DNA of 64,000 bases, taken from contig OZ242384.1 in NCBI GenBank assembly GCA_965208965.1, positions 4,898,001-4,962,000 of the forward strand, given 5' to 3'. The first letter of the stretch is position 1; each line of letters begins with the position of its first letter. Made by a program: the position numbers and the translations under genes. The notes below the pieces were generated by a model. The model saw only the letters and a list, made by a program, of their open reading frames with translations. It did not search any database and was not told where the DNA came from. Shown here piece by piece: positions 36,290 through 45,372 of this stretch. This DNA is from Bin5 sp965208965 (lineage in GTDB: Bacteria; Chloroflexota; Anaerolineae; Caldilineales; Caldilineaceae).

Positions 36290-37318
36290 GTGACTGAGGT
36301 GGAGAAAAGGGTCAGATTCGCGATCATTGGCGCCGGGCGGATTGGGCAGGTTCATGCGGAGAACCTTACTCGCCATATCCAGGAGGCGGACGTGGTCGCG
36401 ATCGCCGACGTCGACCCGGAAGCGGCGGAGCAGACTGCAAGGCGATTCGGAATTGCGGAGGCCAGCGGAAATGCGTCGGATATAATTGAACGAGACGACG
36501 TCGACGCGATCGCTATCTGCTCTTCGACAGAGACGCACGCAGATTTCATCATCCAGGCGGCTCGTGCAGGCAAGCACGCGTTCTGCGAAAAGCCGATTGC
36601 GCTCCGTCTTCCCGCGGTCGACGCTGCACTGTCAGCTGTGGCGGAGAACGGCACCAAACTGCAGATCGGTTTCAACCGGCGATTCGACCCGAATTTCCGC
36701 GGGATTCGGGATGCTGTGCGCGATGGTGAAGTCGGAACACCTTACCTGGTACAGATAACCAGTCGCGACCCGGAGCCGCCGCCGCTAAGCTACGTCAAGG
36801 AATCGGGCGGCCTGTTTCTGGACATGATGATTCACGATTTTGACATGATCCGTTTCCTGCTTGACGACGAGGTGGAAGAAGTGTCAGCCAGCGGAGCAGT
36901 TCGGGTCGACCCGGCTATTGGCGAGGCAGGCGACATCGACACTGCCATCGTTACCTTGCGTTACAAGTGTGGCGCGCTCGGGGTCATCACTAACTCGCGC
37001 CAAGCTGTATACGGAGGTGACCAGAGAGTTGAAGTGCTCGGCTCGCTTGGGTCTGTTTTGTGCGAAAACAATACGCCCGACCGGGTTATCAGGCAGACTG
37101 AGGCCGGGGTGATCCATGCAAAGCCACTCTACTTTTTCATTGAACGGTATCTCGCGGCCTATGCAGATGAGCTTCGTTCCTTCAGCCGCGCTATCCTGGA
37201 TGACACTGAGGTCGAAGTAACGGGCAACGACGGACGGGCCCCGGTCGTTCTGGCTTTGGCGGCCGGGAAGTCGTACCAGGAGAAGCGCTCAGTCGCTGTC
37301 AGCGAAATCTCACCTTGA
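36290..37318 (+). CDS. iolG: Inositol 2-dehydrogenase
   Basis: 342 residues. This one matches the IolG subgroup closely: FAIIGAGRIGQVHAENL, FCEKPIALRL, IGFNRRFDPNF, GGLFLDMMIHDFDMIRFLL and the NSRQAVYGGDQRVEVLGSLG stretch. It should oxidise myo-inositol at C2 to scyllo-inosose with NAD. GTG start at 36290, essentially abutting the upstream gene (TGA at 36286-36288), indicating coupled translation. Last gene of the cluster. Confidence 0.92.
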   Translation: MTEVEKRVRFAIIGAGRIGQVHAENLTRHIQEADVVAIADVDPEAAEQTARRFGIAEASGNASDIIERDDVDAIAICSSTETHADFIIQAARAGKHAFCEKPIALRLPAVDAALSAVAENGTKLQIGFNRRFDPNFRGIRDAVRDGEVGTPYLVQITSRDPEPPPLSYVKESGGLFLDMMIHDFDMIRFLLDDEVEEVSASGAVRVDPAIGEAGDIDTAIVTLRYKCGALGVITNSRQAVYGGDQRVEVLGSLGSVLCENNTPDRVIRQTEAGVIHAKPLYFFIERYLAAYADELRSFSRAILDDTEVEVTGNDGRAPVVLALAAGKSYQEKRSVAVSEISP

Positions 37319-37801
37319 TGAATTGAAACCGCCTCATCTCTTCGCTCCTCTACACTTCTACTGACTCCAATTCTCAATTTCAGGTCCTCGGTCCTTGGCG
37401 CGGCCTTCGTCGCAGTCAGTCGGCCAACCCCTCCCGTTTGGCAGAAAAACTTGCGTGACATTCTTCGGCAGACGTTGAAAGCCAAGCAGGTCAGACGGAC
37501 TCATTGTGGTTGAGTCTTCATACCTGAAGCACGATGTGCTTCTTTGCCGATGTACTTTGGCAGAACCCAAGAAGCCGTCGAAGCTTCTACGAATGCCGTT
37601 CGATTGAACGACGCTTCTGCACCTCTTGGCGCGGCAGGCGCGAAGTTTGCCGCAATCCGACTAAGTTTACATTCTTTTTCTGGTAGCAAGGCATATTGCC
37701 TATGGTACACTTATGAGACGAGTCCAATTCACTGGTAGCCTCGGTTTCGTCTTCGTCTGACCGAGGCGCGGCCCCCTCCACGAAGTTGGGATGCTGGCTT
37801 C
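37319..37801. other. Intergenic region after the inositol cluster
   Basis: 480 bp without a gene. Holds a hairpin GAAGCAC-GAT-GTGCTTC followed by TTTG at 37526-37542, a candidate terminator for the iol transcript, though 210 bp past iolG. No clear promoter for the hydrolase gene was found. Confidence 0.5.
37526..37542 (+). terminator. Candidate terminator downstream of iolG
   Basis: 7-bp perfect stem, 3-nt loop, followed by a short T run. Weak but suitably placed. Confidence 0.4.
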
Positions 37802-40800
37802 ATGCGTCGCCTCTCTTCTCTCATTCGGCACTTCATACAATCGCTGATGTCGAAACGCTCCCTCATCGGCGTGTTGCCTGGAGGGCGCATAAGGGCCTGG
37901 GCATTGAAAGATCGTCTTAGAACTAACCGAGAAGGCAGACTATTCCCCTATCGCGGCAAGCTTTTGGCGGCCCGCCGCTTGACAGTGGCTGCTGCGGTTG
38001 CAGGCGTCTTCCTCTTCTTGCTGCTTTACCAAGGCGGTGCGGATTCTCCTGTCTTTGCACGTGATATGCGCCAGTCAACTGAGGCGGAACGCGCCGATCT
38101 GCCGGAGGCGGTGGCTCGACGTAGCAGGTTTCCGAATAGCCGCACTCTTATGCGCGTTTCTACGAACCAAACTGCAACCGTCCCTTTTACAAAGACGTTA
38201 GACATATCCGAATTCGGCTTGGCCTTTGTCAACTCGGCGGAAACCAATAGCGCCGCCGGGCGTATTCAACGGGGCGTCGACACGGGCGTACGCATGGACC
38301 GCTTCCCCGTATACTGGGAACAGGTGGAAAAGCGTATCGGCGAGTTTACGTGGACCGGCCAGGACGCCGCCATTAAAGCCAACGAAGCCAAGAGCCTGAA
38401 TACGTTGGCGATTCTATTGGGCACACCGCGTCATTACCGCGCAGGCGTCCGGTCAGTGTCGACACCTCTCGGGGGGTCATTTACTGAACTGCCGGCGGGC
38501 CTGGCGCCGAGGTCGGCCGACTGCGACACGCAGGAGGCTGGAGGTGAATGCGACGTCCTGGAAGCTACGGATGCTTCAGGGAGACAGGTACGAATTACCC
38601 ATGACGGGCTGCAGGAACAGTCCGGAACCTGCCACCGCCACGAGGGTCCTCCTGCACCCTTCGGGCTGTGGAAACCGATATTTACAAACGGCACCGATGT
38701 TCCGCCGGACGACGGGCGGCTCAATCCAACGAACCCCTGGGCCCGATTTGTCGGCGCGGCGGTGAACCGATACAAGCCCGGGGGCAGTGCCGGCACCAAC
38801 ATTCGACACTGGGAGATCTGGAATGAACCGGATCTGTGCCATTTCTGGTCAGGGACGCCGCAGGAGTTCGCACGCCTACATAAGGTTGCGTACATTGTCA
38901 TCAAGTGGATTGACCCAGAGGCCTTTGTCGTGTTCGGCGGCCTGGCGCACTTTGAGAACGGGCAATGGCTCGACAGCATGTTGGACGCCTTGGATGCCGA
39001 TGCGCTGAGTGAACAGAACGATGGATTTTTTGACGCGGCGGGCAGCCATCATTATTCGCTGTCCTATGTCGGCTATCAGTACACACGGAAAGTTCGCAGC
39101 GCGCTGGACAGACGGGGCTGGAATGACAAACCCATCTGGATAACGGAGAGTGGTGTGCCCGTTTGTAACGACTACCCGGGGCCAAACTGCCCAAGCCCGT
39201 GGCGGGCTACGGCCAAGGAACAGGCGTCGTATGTTTGGCAGAACATTGCCTACACGAGGCTCGCCGGAGGGGGTCCCATCTTCCACTTTATGCTCCACGA
39301 TGACTGCGGGAACGTGGTGGCTGTCGATTCACCGGACGGTTTCGGCCTTGCGAAGAATGAGAGTTCCAGTTTTTGCTCCCCTTCCAATGCAGAGACGCGG
39401 CTGGCCTACAACGCATTCAAACTGGCGAATCAGCACCTGACAGGCACAGAAGTTGCCTGGGCAGACATCGAGCGTTTTCGGGTACGGAGGATCGCCTTCT
39501 ATCACCCAGAAACAAAGGAGCGGCGTCTGCTGACGTGGTCGCTCAATACGCAGGCGCAGACAGCCGAGATTCCGGCTACGGGTACGAGTGGACGATTGAT
39601 TCGCTTGGACGGGACAACCTCTGTCGTCACTCCGAACGCCGGTATCTATGAGGTCAGCCTCAATGGCGCGACAAATGCCAACTGGCCCGACGGCCAGGGC
39701 GGCTACGGCATGGGCATTTACGGTGAACCTGTCCTGCTGATTGAAACGGACACGATCTCGCCCACCGCGTCGATTTTGGACCTGCCGGCCTACTCCCCGC
39801 AGACCTTTGATGTGACCTGGCACGCGAGAGATTGGGGCTCTGGGGTGATTTCGACTTCAGTCTATGTAAAGGTCGACGATGGAAACTGGGAGCTCTGGAA
39901 GGAAGGTGTCGATGCGTACGGCACGGCGTCCTACAGTGGGGAGGCTGGCAAGAGTTATTCATTCAGCGTCGCGGCTGAGGACCGACTGGGCTACAAACTG
40001 AATGCAGACAGTTCGCTGGCTTCCACGACAGTTGCGGAAAACAGCTCAGTTACCGGCAGAGTGATCAATCCGGCAAACGAGGCTGCAGTTGGAGTTCAAG
40101 TGAGCATAGGCACGACGACGGCTACGACCGACGCGAGCGGCAGGTTTACGATGACGGTGCCGATAGGGAGTTGGAATATCACAGTAGGCAGTCAGTTGCT
40201 CATGCGAAGGCGTGTTTTCGGTACGGACGAAAGCCTTGCGTTGCTGCACTCGCCGACAACGAACGCTGTGACAAACGGGGATTTCGAGAATTCATTCGGT
40301 AGCTGGACGAAGTCGGGCAGCTCATCTTCCGCGATCGAAGCACAGAGCGGCGCATCAGATCATGCGCTGCGGCTGGCCAGTGAATTTGTGCCAAATGGTG
40401 GAGTGCCCGGAACCGAGGGCAGCGACGGGGGAAACAGCACGGTATCTCAGCGAGTGACAGTACCAACAGGAAGGCCGTTTCTGGCGATCGCGTACAAAGT
40501 CGAAACCGCCGAACCGTCCACGGGCGCCGACTCTTTCGAGGTCATTGCTGTGGAAGACGGTCAGCCTGCGAACTACCTGTTGGTGCAGCGCCAGAGCAGC
40601 GGTTGGCAATACCGCTCGTTCGACATGGCGCAATACGCTGGCAAGGAGATCAACCTTATCTTCAATGTCTATGAGACGTCTCCGAACCGCCGCACGACCG
40701 CGCTGCTCGACGTTGTAACGCTCAGCAACGTGCCTGCGCAAAGCCTGACGAGCAGCGGGCCGTCGTCCAGACCGAGGCCTGCCGAAGTGCCACCGCCACC

Positions 40801-40894
40801 TCCAAGTTCGACGAGACCTTCAGCCCAGGAAGGCAATACGTCGAGCGGCTACAGGGTTTTCCTGCCCACTGTTCTAAATGTCGGCGAACAGTAG
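37802..40894 (+). CDS. Secreted/anchored clan GH-A-type glycoside hydrolase with C-terminal surface tail
   Basis: 1030 residues. A long basic N-terminus leads to a membrane/signal segment at about 60-78 (LTVAAAVAGVFLFLLLY), so the protein is exported. The catalytic region (about 130-520) has WEIWNEPD (acid/base Glu342) and KPIWITES (nucleophile Glu449), the clan GH-A arrangement, closest in feel to GH39/GH5-like enzymes. Then follow Ig-like/bacterial FnIII-like stretches (about 650-740), a carboxypeptidase-regulatory-like segment (TGRVINPANEAAVGVQVSIG), a jelly-roll-type module (NGDFENSFGSWTKSG), a Pro/Ser-rich linker (RPAEVPPPPPSSTRPS) and a final YRVFLPTVLN. The substrate is unknown. Start could also be ATG 37847. 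Confidence 0.8.
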   Translation: MRRLSSLIRHFIQSLMSKRSLIGVLPGGRIRAWALKDRLRTNREGRLFPYRGKLLAARRLTVAAAVAGVFLFLLLYQGGADSPVFARDMRQSTEAERADLPEAVARRSRFPNSRTLMRVSTNQTATVPFTKTLDISEFGLAFVNSAETNSAAGRIQRGVDTGVRMDRFPVYWEQVEKRIGEFTWTGQDAAIKANEAKSLNTLAILLGTPRHYRAGVRSVSTPLGGSFTELPAGLAPRSADCDTQEAGGECDVLEATDASGRQVRITHDGLQEQSGTCHRHEGPPAPFGLWKPIFTNGTDVPPDDGRLNPTNPWARFVGAAVNRYKPGGSAGTNIRHWEIWNEPDLCHFWSGTPQEFARLHKVAYIVIKWIDPEAFVVFGGLAHFENGQWLDSMLDALDADALSEQNDGFFDAAGSHHYSLSYVGYQYTRKVRSALDRRGWNDKPIWITESGVPVCNDYPGPNCPSPWRATAKEQASYVWQNIAYTRLAGGGPIFHFMLHDDCGNVVAVDSPDGFGLAKNESSSFCSPSNAETRLAYNAFKLANQHLTGTEVAWADIERFRVRRIAFYHPETKERRLLTWSLNTQAQTAEIPATGTSGRLIRLDGTTSVVTPNAGIYEVSLNGATNANWPDGQGGYGMGIYGEPVLLIETDTISPTASILDLPAYSPQTFDVTWHARDWGSGVISTSVYVKVDDGNWELWKEGVDAYGTASYSGEAGKSYSFSVAAEDRLGYKLNADSSLASTTVAENSSVTGRVINPANEAAVGVQVSIGTTTATTDASGRFTMTVPIGSWNITVGSQLLMRRRVFGTDESLALLHSPTTNAVTNGDFENSFGSWTKSGSSSSAIEAQSGASDHALRLASEFVPNGGVPGTEGSDGGNSTVSQRVTVPTGRPFLAIAYKVETAEPSTGADSFEVIAVEDGQPANYLLVQRQSSGWQYRSFDMAQYAGKEINLIFNVYETSPNRRTTALLDVVTLSNVPAQSLTSSGPSSRPRPAEVPPPPPSSTRPSAQEGNTSSGYRVFLPTVLNVGEQ

Positions 40895-40920
40895 TGGGAA
40901 CACACCCGGAACTTCGGGCG

Positions 40921-41298
40921 CTACAGGTCTTCTTCCAGGCCGACGAGTTCTTCTCCAGCGGACAGTTCCCGCCACAGAAACCAAGCCCCCGCACGACGCT
41001 GACCTTTGGGTGCGCGGTCGTAATAGAGATCGAACAGGCGCCCTTCTTCCGTGCGCACGCGGTAGTAGACTCTCCCCTGTCCCCAGGATCCCTGCGAACG
41101 GCCACTGCGGACGAAGTACGGAGCCCGGCCGCCCTGGGTTCTAATCTCCGGCTTTCCGTAGCGATGCCAATTCGCAAGCATCTCGACAACCGAATGTGTT
41201 TTTCCATGCCAGTTGAAGGTGTCCGGAACAGGCGGCTTCTTCTCCAGTGAAAAACCAGAGGGCAATTTCACTGAAATCTCGCGACCGATGAATTGCAT
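40921..41298 (-). CDS. Small conserved protein, possibly DUF6504-like
   Basis: 125 residues. It has a pattern of FNWHGKTHSVVEMLANWHRYGK near the N-terminus and YYRVRTEEGRLFDLYYDR...WFLWREL later, resembling the small DUF6504-type domain, but I hold that loosely. No membrane segment or catalytic motif. ATG 41298 with AAGGTGAACAG upstream. Lies 42 bp downstream of the MFS gene on the same strand. Confidence 0.6.
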   Translation of the reverse strand: MQFIGREISVKLPSGFSLEKKPPVPDTFNWHGKTHSVVEMLANWHRYGKPEIRTQGGRAPYFVRSGRSQGSWGQGRVYYRVRTEEGRLFDLYYDRAPKGQRRAGAWFLWRELSAGEELVGLEEDL

Positions 41299-41340
41299 CT
41301 GTTCACCTTTGTACAGCGCTGCAAACTGTGGATAAGCTGC

Positions 41341-42723
41341 TCAAAGACCTCCAGAATCTGGTGTTTGCAGCTTGCTATAGCGGTTGTCGAGCACGACCAG
41401 ATACAGCAGAGTCAGCACGACCAGCAGCGCGGCGATCCCATAGACTGTCACGAATCCCACAGATGCAACCAGCCAGAACGCAAACAGGGGGCCCACCGCG
41501 GACCCCAGGTCGGAAGCGGTCGCATATGTAGCAACGAACATCTGGGGATGGTGAGTGGCCAGGGCGGCCTGATTAGCGTATGCATCCAGAACTACGTTCA
41601 CACCGGTACTGACGATCAGGACGCCAAGCAATGCAACGAAAGACAGGTTGTTCTGAACTGTCATCATCAGGGTCAGTCCGAGACAGAGCAGGAAGACGAG
41701 GACCATGGTCAATCGAATCCGTCCAACGAGGTCTGCCAGTGCGCCCATCGCGGCGCCGAGAAACAGGTCAGAAAACCAGCGGGTCCCGAGCACGATCCCG
41801 GCCAGCGCGCCTACCTGCAAGCCCAACAGGAAACCGCCTGTGAAGTTATCGAAGCGATCGGCCAGAAAGACTGAAGCCGTGGCAACAAGGATGGAGTTCA
41901 GAAGCAGCTTGAAGAACCCTACCAGGAGGACGGCCCGTTGAAGTGGATCGGACAGGGCCTCAATCCAACCGCCAAGGATCTCGTGATCGCTGCGGTGTGA
42001 TTCCTGATCGCTTTCAGTATTGCCATTAGGGGAACCGGAGCCCGATCTTTGTTGCTCGCCATCGTGCTTGAGAGATGTGCTGGCTGGCCAGGACAGGCCG
42101 AATGCGATTGGGATGGCGACCGCTGACAGGCCCGCAATTATCCAGACCGTGGTCTGGAAGCCGAAATGGTCAAAGAGAAACCCTCCAATAAGGGCGCTTA
42201 TTGCACTGCCGCCACGGACAACGCCCCACTTCAGGCCCATCAGCCGCCCTGCGTCGGCTGGGTCGCCGGCCCAGATGGATTGGAAGGTTCCCTGTCGAAG
42301 TCCGGACCAAGCGACGCCCCACCCTATGCGAGCCGCGAGGAACAGGAGGAAGCCGAACTCAAAGCCATAGAGGGCAGTCGTCAGTACCCCAAGTATCGCT
42401 GAAATGACAAACGTTCGGTATGGGCCAAAACGAGCAAAAGCTGCTCCCAGCCAGGAATTGGAGAAGAGACGGATAAGGCGATTGGCGCTTAAGAGGAGAC
42501 CGACCTGCTGGGGCGACAGGACCAGTTGTCGCGCTGCGAGAGGAAGAATCGCATAGAGCAGTGAATCGCCCATGATGGCAAAGCCGACCGCACCCGAAAC
42601 AACGAGCACCAGTAAAGCTGGAGACAAAACGCGTGAAGGCCGATGCACAGAAGACGGGTCGGGCTGCGGTTCCAATTCAGTTCGAGACATGGTTGCAGCC
42701 AAACTGCAGTGGCATGCGGCCAC
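41341..42723 (-). CDS. Major facilitator superfamily transporter
   Basis: 460 residues with about twelve hydrophobic segments split by a central hydrophilic loop (about 225-255, rich in Ser, Asn, Asp and Glu). The MFS-like loop signatures are NRLIRLFSNSWLGAAFARFGPYR after TM2 and GALADLVGRIRL after TM8. Substrate unknown; drug or sugar efflux are both possible. Start GTG 42723 with AGGA upstream, or ATG 42690 without SD. Confidence 0.85.
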   Translation of the reverse strand: MAACHCSLAATMSRTELEPQPDPSSVHRPSRVLSPALLVLVVSGAVGFAIMGDSLLYAILPLAARQLVLSPQQVGLLLSANRLIRLFSNSWLGAAFARFGPYRTFVISAILGVLTTALYGFEFGFLLFLAARIGWGVAWSGLRQGTFQSIWAGDPADAGRLMGLKWGVVRGGSAISALIGGFLFDHFGFQTTVWIIAGLSAVAIPIAFGLSWPASTSLKHDGEQQRSGSGSPNGNTESDQESHRSDHEILGGWIEALSDPLQRAVLLVGFFKLLLNSILVATASVFLADRFDNFTGGFLLGLQVGALAGIVLGTRWFSDLFLGAAMGALADLVGRIRLTMVLVFLLCLGLTLMMTVQNNLSFVALLGVLIVSTGVNVVLDAYANQAALATHHPQMFVATYATASDLGSAVGPLFAFWLVASVGFVTVYGIAALLVVLTLLYLVVLDNRYSKLQTPDSGGL

Positions 42724-42915
42724 TGACAGTCCTGGCCTCTGTTTAAGTTAGCGAGTGGTTTGCCGATTCGAGGCATTGTAACATAACCACTTGAGAACAG
42801 GTTCACAGCGATTGGAACAGGGTGAATCCGGCCTAGCCGAAATCGACGCCGATTCAGGCCTGATTGGGTCTGGACATCGACCCGGCTCCTGGTGGTCTGA
42901 GGTGAAGGTCTATGC

Positions 42916-42982
42916 GAGATATCTCTTGACAGGGCAAGTTACTACAGCTACTATCGGAGAGACACTTCGTCCGAGAAATCTC
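42916..42982 (+). promoter_or_regulatory. Promoter with palindromic operator-like pair upstream of the HpaI-type aldolase
   Basis: TTGACA (42926-42931), 17-bp spacer, TACTAT (42949-42954). The perfect palindrome GAGATATCTC (42916-42925) abuts the -35 box, and a near copy GAGAAATCTC (42973-42982) lies 57 bp downstream, just past the start site. Both are followed by TTG(A/C)C, so a 15-bp unit is repeated. The arrangement suggests a repressor binding both sites. The rest of the 42724-43088 gap shows no gene. Confidence 0.6.
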
Positions 42983-43088
42983 TTGCCGTTACTTCAATTC
43001 CTGAATTCGATTCAGGCACGCTTTCTGTTTTCCTTCAGACGGACGCGTCGTTGAGCGTCTTTCAAATTTACCAGATGAGGGGGATTCT

Positions 43089-43853
43089 GTGTTTACAAAT
43101 GCAGCCAAATCGAAGATGCAATCCGGCCAGCCCGCCTTCGGAATCACGCTGGGGATGGGGTCTGCTCTCAATGCGGAACTCATGAGCCGAAGCGGTATCG
43201 ACTTTGTGATGATTGACAGGCAGCACGGATCCTGGGGGGAAGACAGCGCCATTGCCGCGCTTGTGGCCATCAACGGGGGTTCGGCAGTTCCCATGGCCCG
43301 TGTGGCCCGCAATGACTACACCTTCATCGGCAGGCTGCTGGACGAAGGTGTGATGGGCATGATTGTACCGATGGTCGATACGGCGGAGCAGGCTCAATCG
43401 GCGGCTGATTCCTGCCGCCTTCCTCCGCAAGGAAGACGCTCGTGGGGCTGGGGGCGGGCCAAATTGTACGGGGCCGACTATGCTGAGTGGATAAACGAGC
43501 AACTCTTTGTCGCCGTACAACTGGAGAGTGTGGAAGCTGTAGAAAATGCGGAAGCGATTCTCAGTACGCCGGGTATTGACGGTTGCTGGACCGGGCCGAG
43601 CGACCTGTCTCTTTCGTTGGGATTCCACCCGTCGGAGATGGACGACCGAGAGGAGCATGCACAAGCGCTTGAAACGATCCTGACAGCCTGTAAAAACACG
43701 GGCAAAATTCCGGGGATTGCTGGGCGAAGCGTGGAAGACGCACTGCATAGGGCCGGCCAGGGCTTTCGATTTATCACCGCGACCAGTGACGGAGGCCTAT
43801 TGGAAGCTGGCGCCAGGAGTGCGGTCGCCAGTCTGGCTGACTTCAGGACCTGA
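43089..43853 (+). CDS. HpcH/HpaI-family class II aldolase
   Basis: 254-residue TIM-barrel aldolase of the 2-keto-3-deoxy-acid type, divalent-metal-dependent. Conserved: IDRQHGSW (catalytic His), MARVARND (Arg), VAVQLESVEAVENAEAI (metal Glu) and WTGPSDLSLSLG (metal Asp). It would cleave a 2-keto-3-deoxy acid to pyruvate plus aldehyde. GTG start with GAGGGGATTCT upstream. First gene of a run with an FAD oxidase and a nucleoside phosphorylase. Confidence 0.9.
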   Translation: MFTNAAKSKMQSGQPAFGITLGMGSALNAELMSRSGIDFVMIDRQHGSWGEDSAIAALVAINGGSAVPMARVARNDYTFIGRLLDEGVMGMIVPMVDTAEQAQSAADSCRLPPQGRRSWGWGRAKLYGADYAEWINEQLFVAVQLESVEAVENAEAILSTPGIDGCWTGPSDLSLSLGFHPSEMDDREEHAQALETILTACKNTGKIPGIAGRSVEDALHRAGQGFRFITATSDGGLLEAGARSAVASLADFRT

Positions 43854-44112
43854 AGTGCATTCAAGTAAAAGACTCGCTTTTTGCGCGTTATGCTTTGCAG
43901 AATTCGTAATGCGCACAGGCATCATTTATAGGCGCGATACCATTGCGGGTTGCGCGCGAAAATAGTTGGCGCCAAACTGATTTGCTCTTGAAGTTCGCTC
44001 ATTACGTTGCCTTGGTGGAATGATAGTTAGAAGAACTAATGGACAGGGCAGCGTCGAAGGGCCATAAGTGCCCCAGCATCTGAAGGAATGGTATTCGGAT
44101 AGGAGTATATTC

Positions 44113-45312
44113 ATGTCCTCGTCATCTGACTTTCTTGTCGTCGGCGCCGGTATATTTGGAGTGACGACTGCTTTGTCGCTGCGCAGCCGCGGGTACAGCG
44201 TTACTTTGATCGACCCCGGGCCCCTTCCCTACCCTCTGGCTGCATCTACGGATGTCAGCAAGGTTGTACGAATGGAATACGGCGATAACCGGCAGTACAC
44301 GCGCATGGCGATTGGCTCGATCGAGGGTTTCCATCGCTGGAACGAGCTGTTCGGAGAGACGTTGTACCATGAGACCGGAGTCTTGGCTGCATCGAAGGGG
44401 CCGATGGCGGAAAACGAATTCGTCAACAGTAGTTTTCGGATGTTGTTGGATGAGGGGCAGAGGCCGGAGCGTCTGCCAGACGGAGAGATATCGCGGCGGT
44501 TCCCCGCCTGGTCAACCGGGGTCTACACTGACGGCTTCTACAATGCGCGTGGAGGCTATGCGGAGAGTGGACGGGTAGTAGGCAAGCTGGCAGAACGGGC
44601 CGCGGCTGTCGGAATCGAGGTCCGGCCCGGTCAGACTGCTGATCAACTCTTGCTGGATGGTGACCGTGTACAGGGGATGCGTACGCGTGAGGGTGCAAAA
44701 TTCACCTCCGATCATACCGTGATCGCGGCCGGTTCATGGACGCCCTGGCTGCTGCCTGAACTACAGTCGGTCATGACAGCGACCGGCCACCCGATCTTCC
44801 ACCTGAAGCCGAAGGACCCGGCGCCCTTTTTTGCGCCTGACTTTGTCGTCTACTTTGGCGACACTGCGCGCACGGGCTGGTACGGGTTCCCGATGTTGCG
44901 TGAAGGCATCGTCAAGGTTTCCCGGCACGGGGTTGGCGTGACGCTTCACCCGGAGCACGATGAGCGTACGGTATACGAGGAGGATTACGCAGAACTGCGC
45001 ATCTTCCTCGAGGACACCTTTCCATCACTCCTGGATGCTGAAATCACTTATACTCGACGCTGTCTGTACAATGACACGCTGGATGAGCACTTCTGGATCG
45101 ACCACCATCCGGAGAAAGAGGGACTGAGTGTAGCCACGGGCGGGAGCGGCCACGGGTTCAAGTTCGGGCCGGTGCTCGGTGACCTGATCGCGGATGTGGT
45201 CGAGGAAAAGCCGAATGAATGGGCTGATCTCTTTCGTTGGCGCGACCTATCTCCGGACACAGCTGGGCAGGAAGCTTCACGGTACCATGGCGACGCCGAA
45301 GGCGCCGGGTAG
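44113..45312 (+). CDS. FAD-dependent amine/amino-acid oxidoreductase, monomeric sarcosine-oxidase-like
   Basis: 399 residues of the DAO family. Rossmann FAD motif VVGAGIFGVTTALSLRSRGY; Cys317 in RRCLYNDTLDEHF aligns with the cysteine that covalently holds FAD in monomeric sarcosine oxidase, and GGSGHGFKFGPVLGDLIADV is the diagnostic C-terminal segment. It probably oxidises an N-methyl or other secondary amino acid, yielding hydrogen peroxide. ATG 44113 has AGGAG seven bases upstream. The 260-bp gap before it contains no evident promoter. Confidence 0.9.
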   Translation: MSSSSDFLVVGAGIFGVTTALSLRSRGYSVTLIDPGPLPYPLAASTDVSKVVRMEYGDNRQYTRMAIGSIEGFHRWNELFGETLYHETGVLAASKGPMAENEFVNSSFRMLLDEGQRPERLPDGEISRRFPAWSTGVYTDGFYNARGGYAESGRVVGKLAERAAAVGIEVRPGQTADQLLLDGDRVQGMRTREGAKFTSDHTVIAAGSWTPWLLPELQSVMTATGHPIFHLKPKDPAPFFAPDFVVYFGDTARTGWYGFPMLREGIVKVSRHGVGVTLHPEHDERTVYEEDYAELRIFLEDTFPSLLDAEITYTRRCLYNDTLDEHFWIDHHPEKEGLSVATGGSGHGFKFGPVLGDLIADVVEEKPNEWADLFRWRDLSPDTAGQEASRYHGDAEGAG

Positions 45313-45372
45313 GCAACCCAAGTGGGCGCATTCACCGAACGAGCAGGAACTGTATAGCACAGAGGTAACTTG

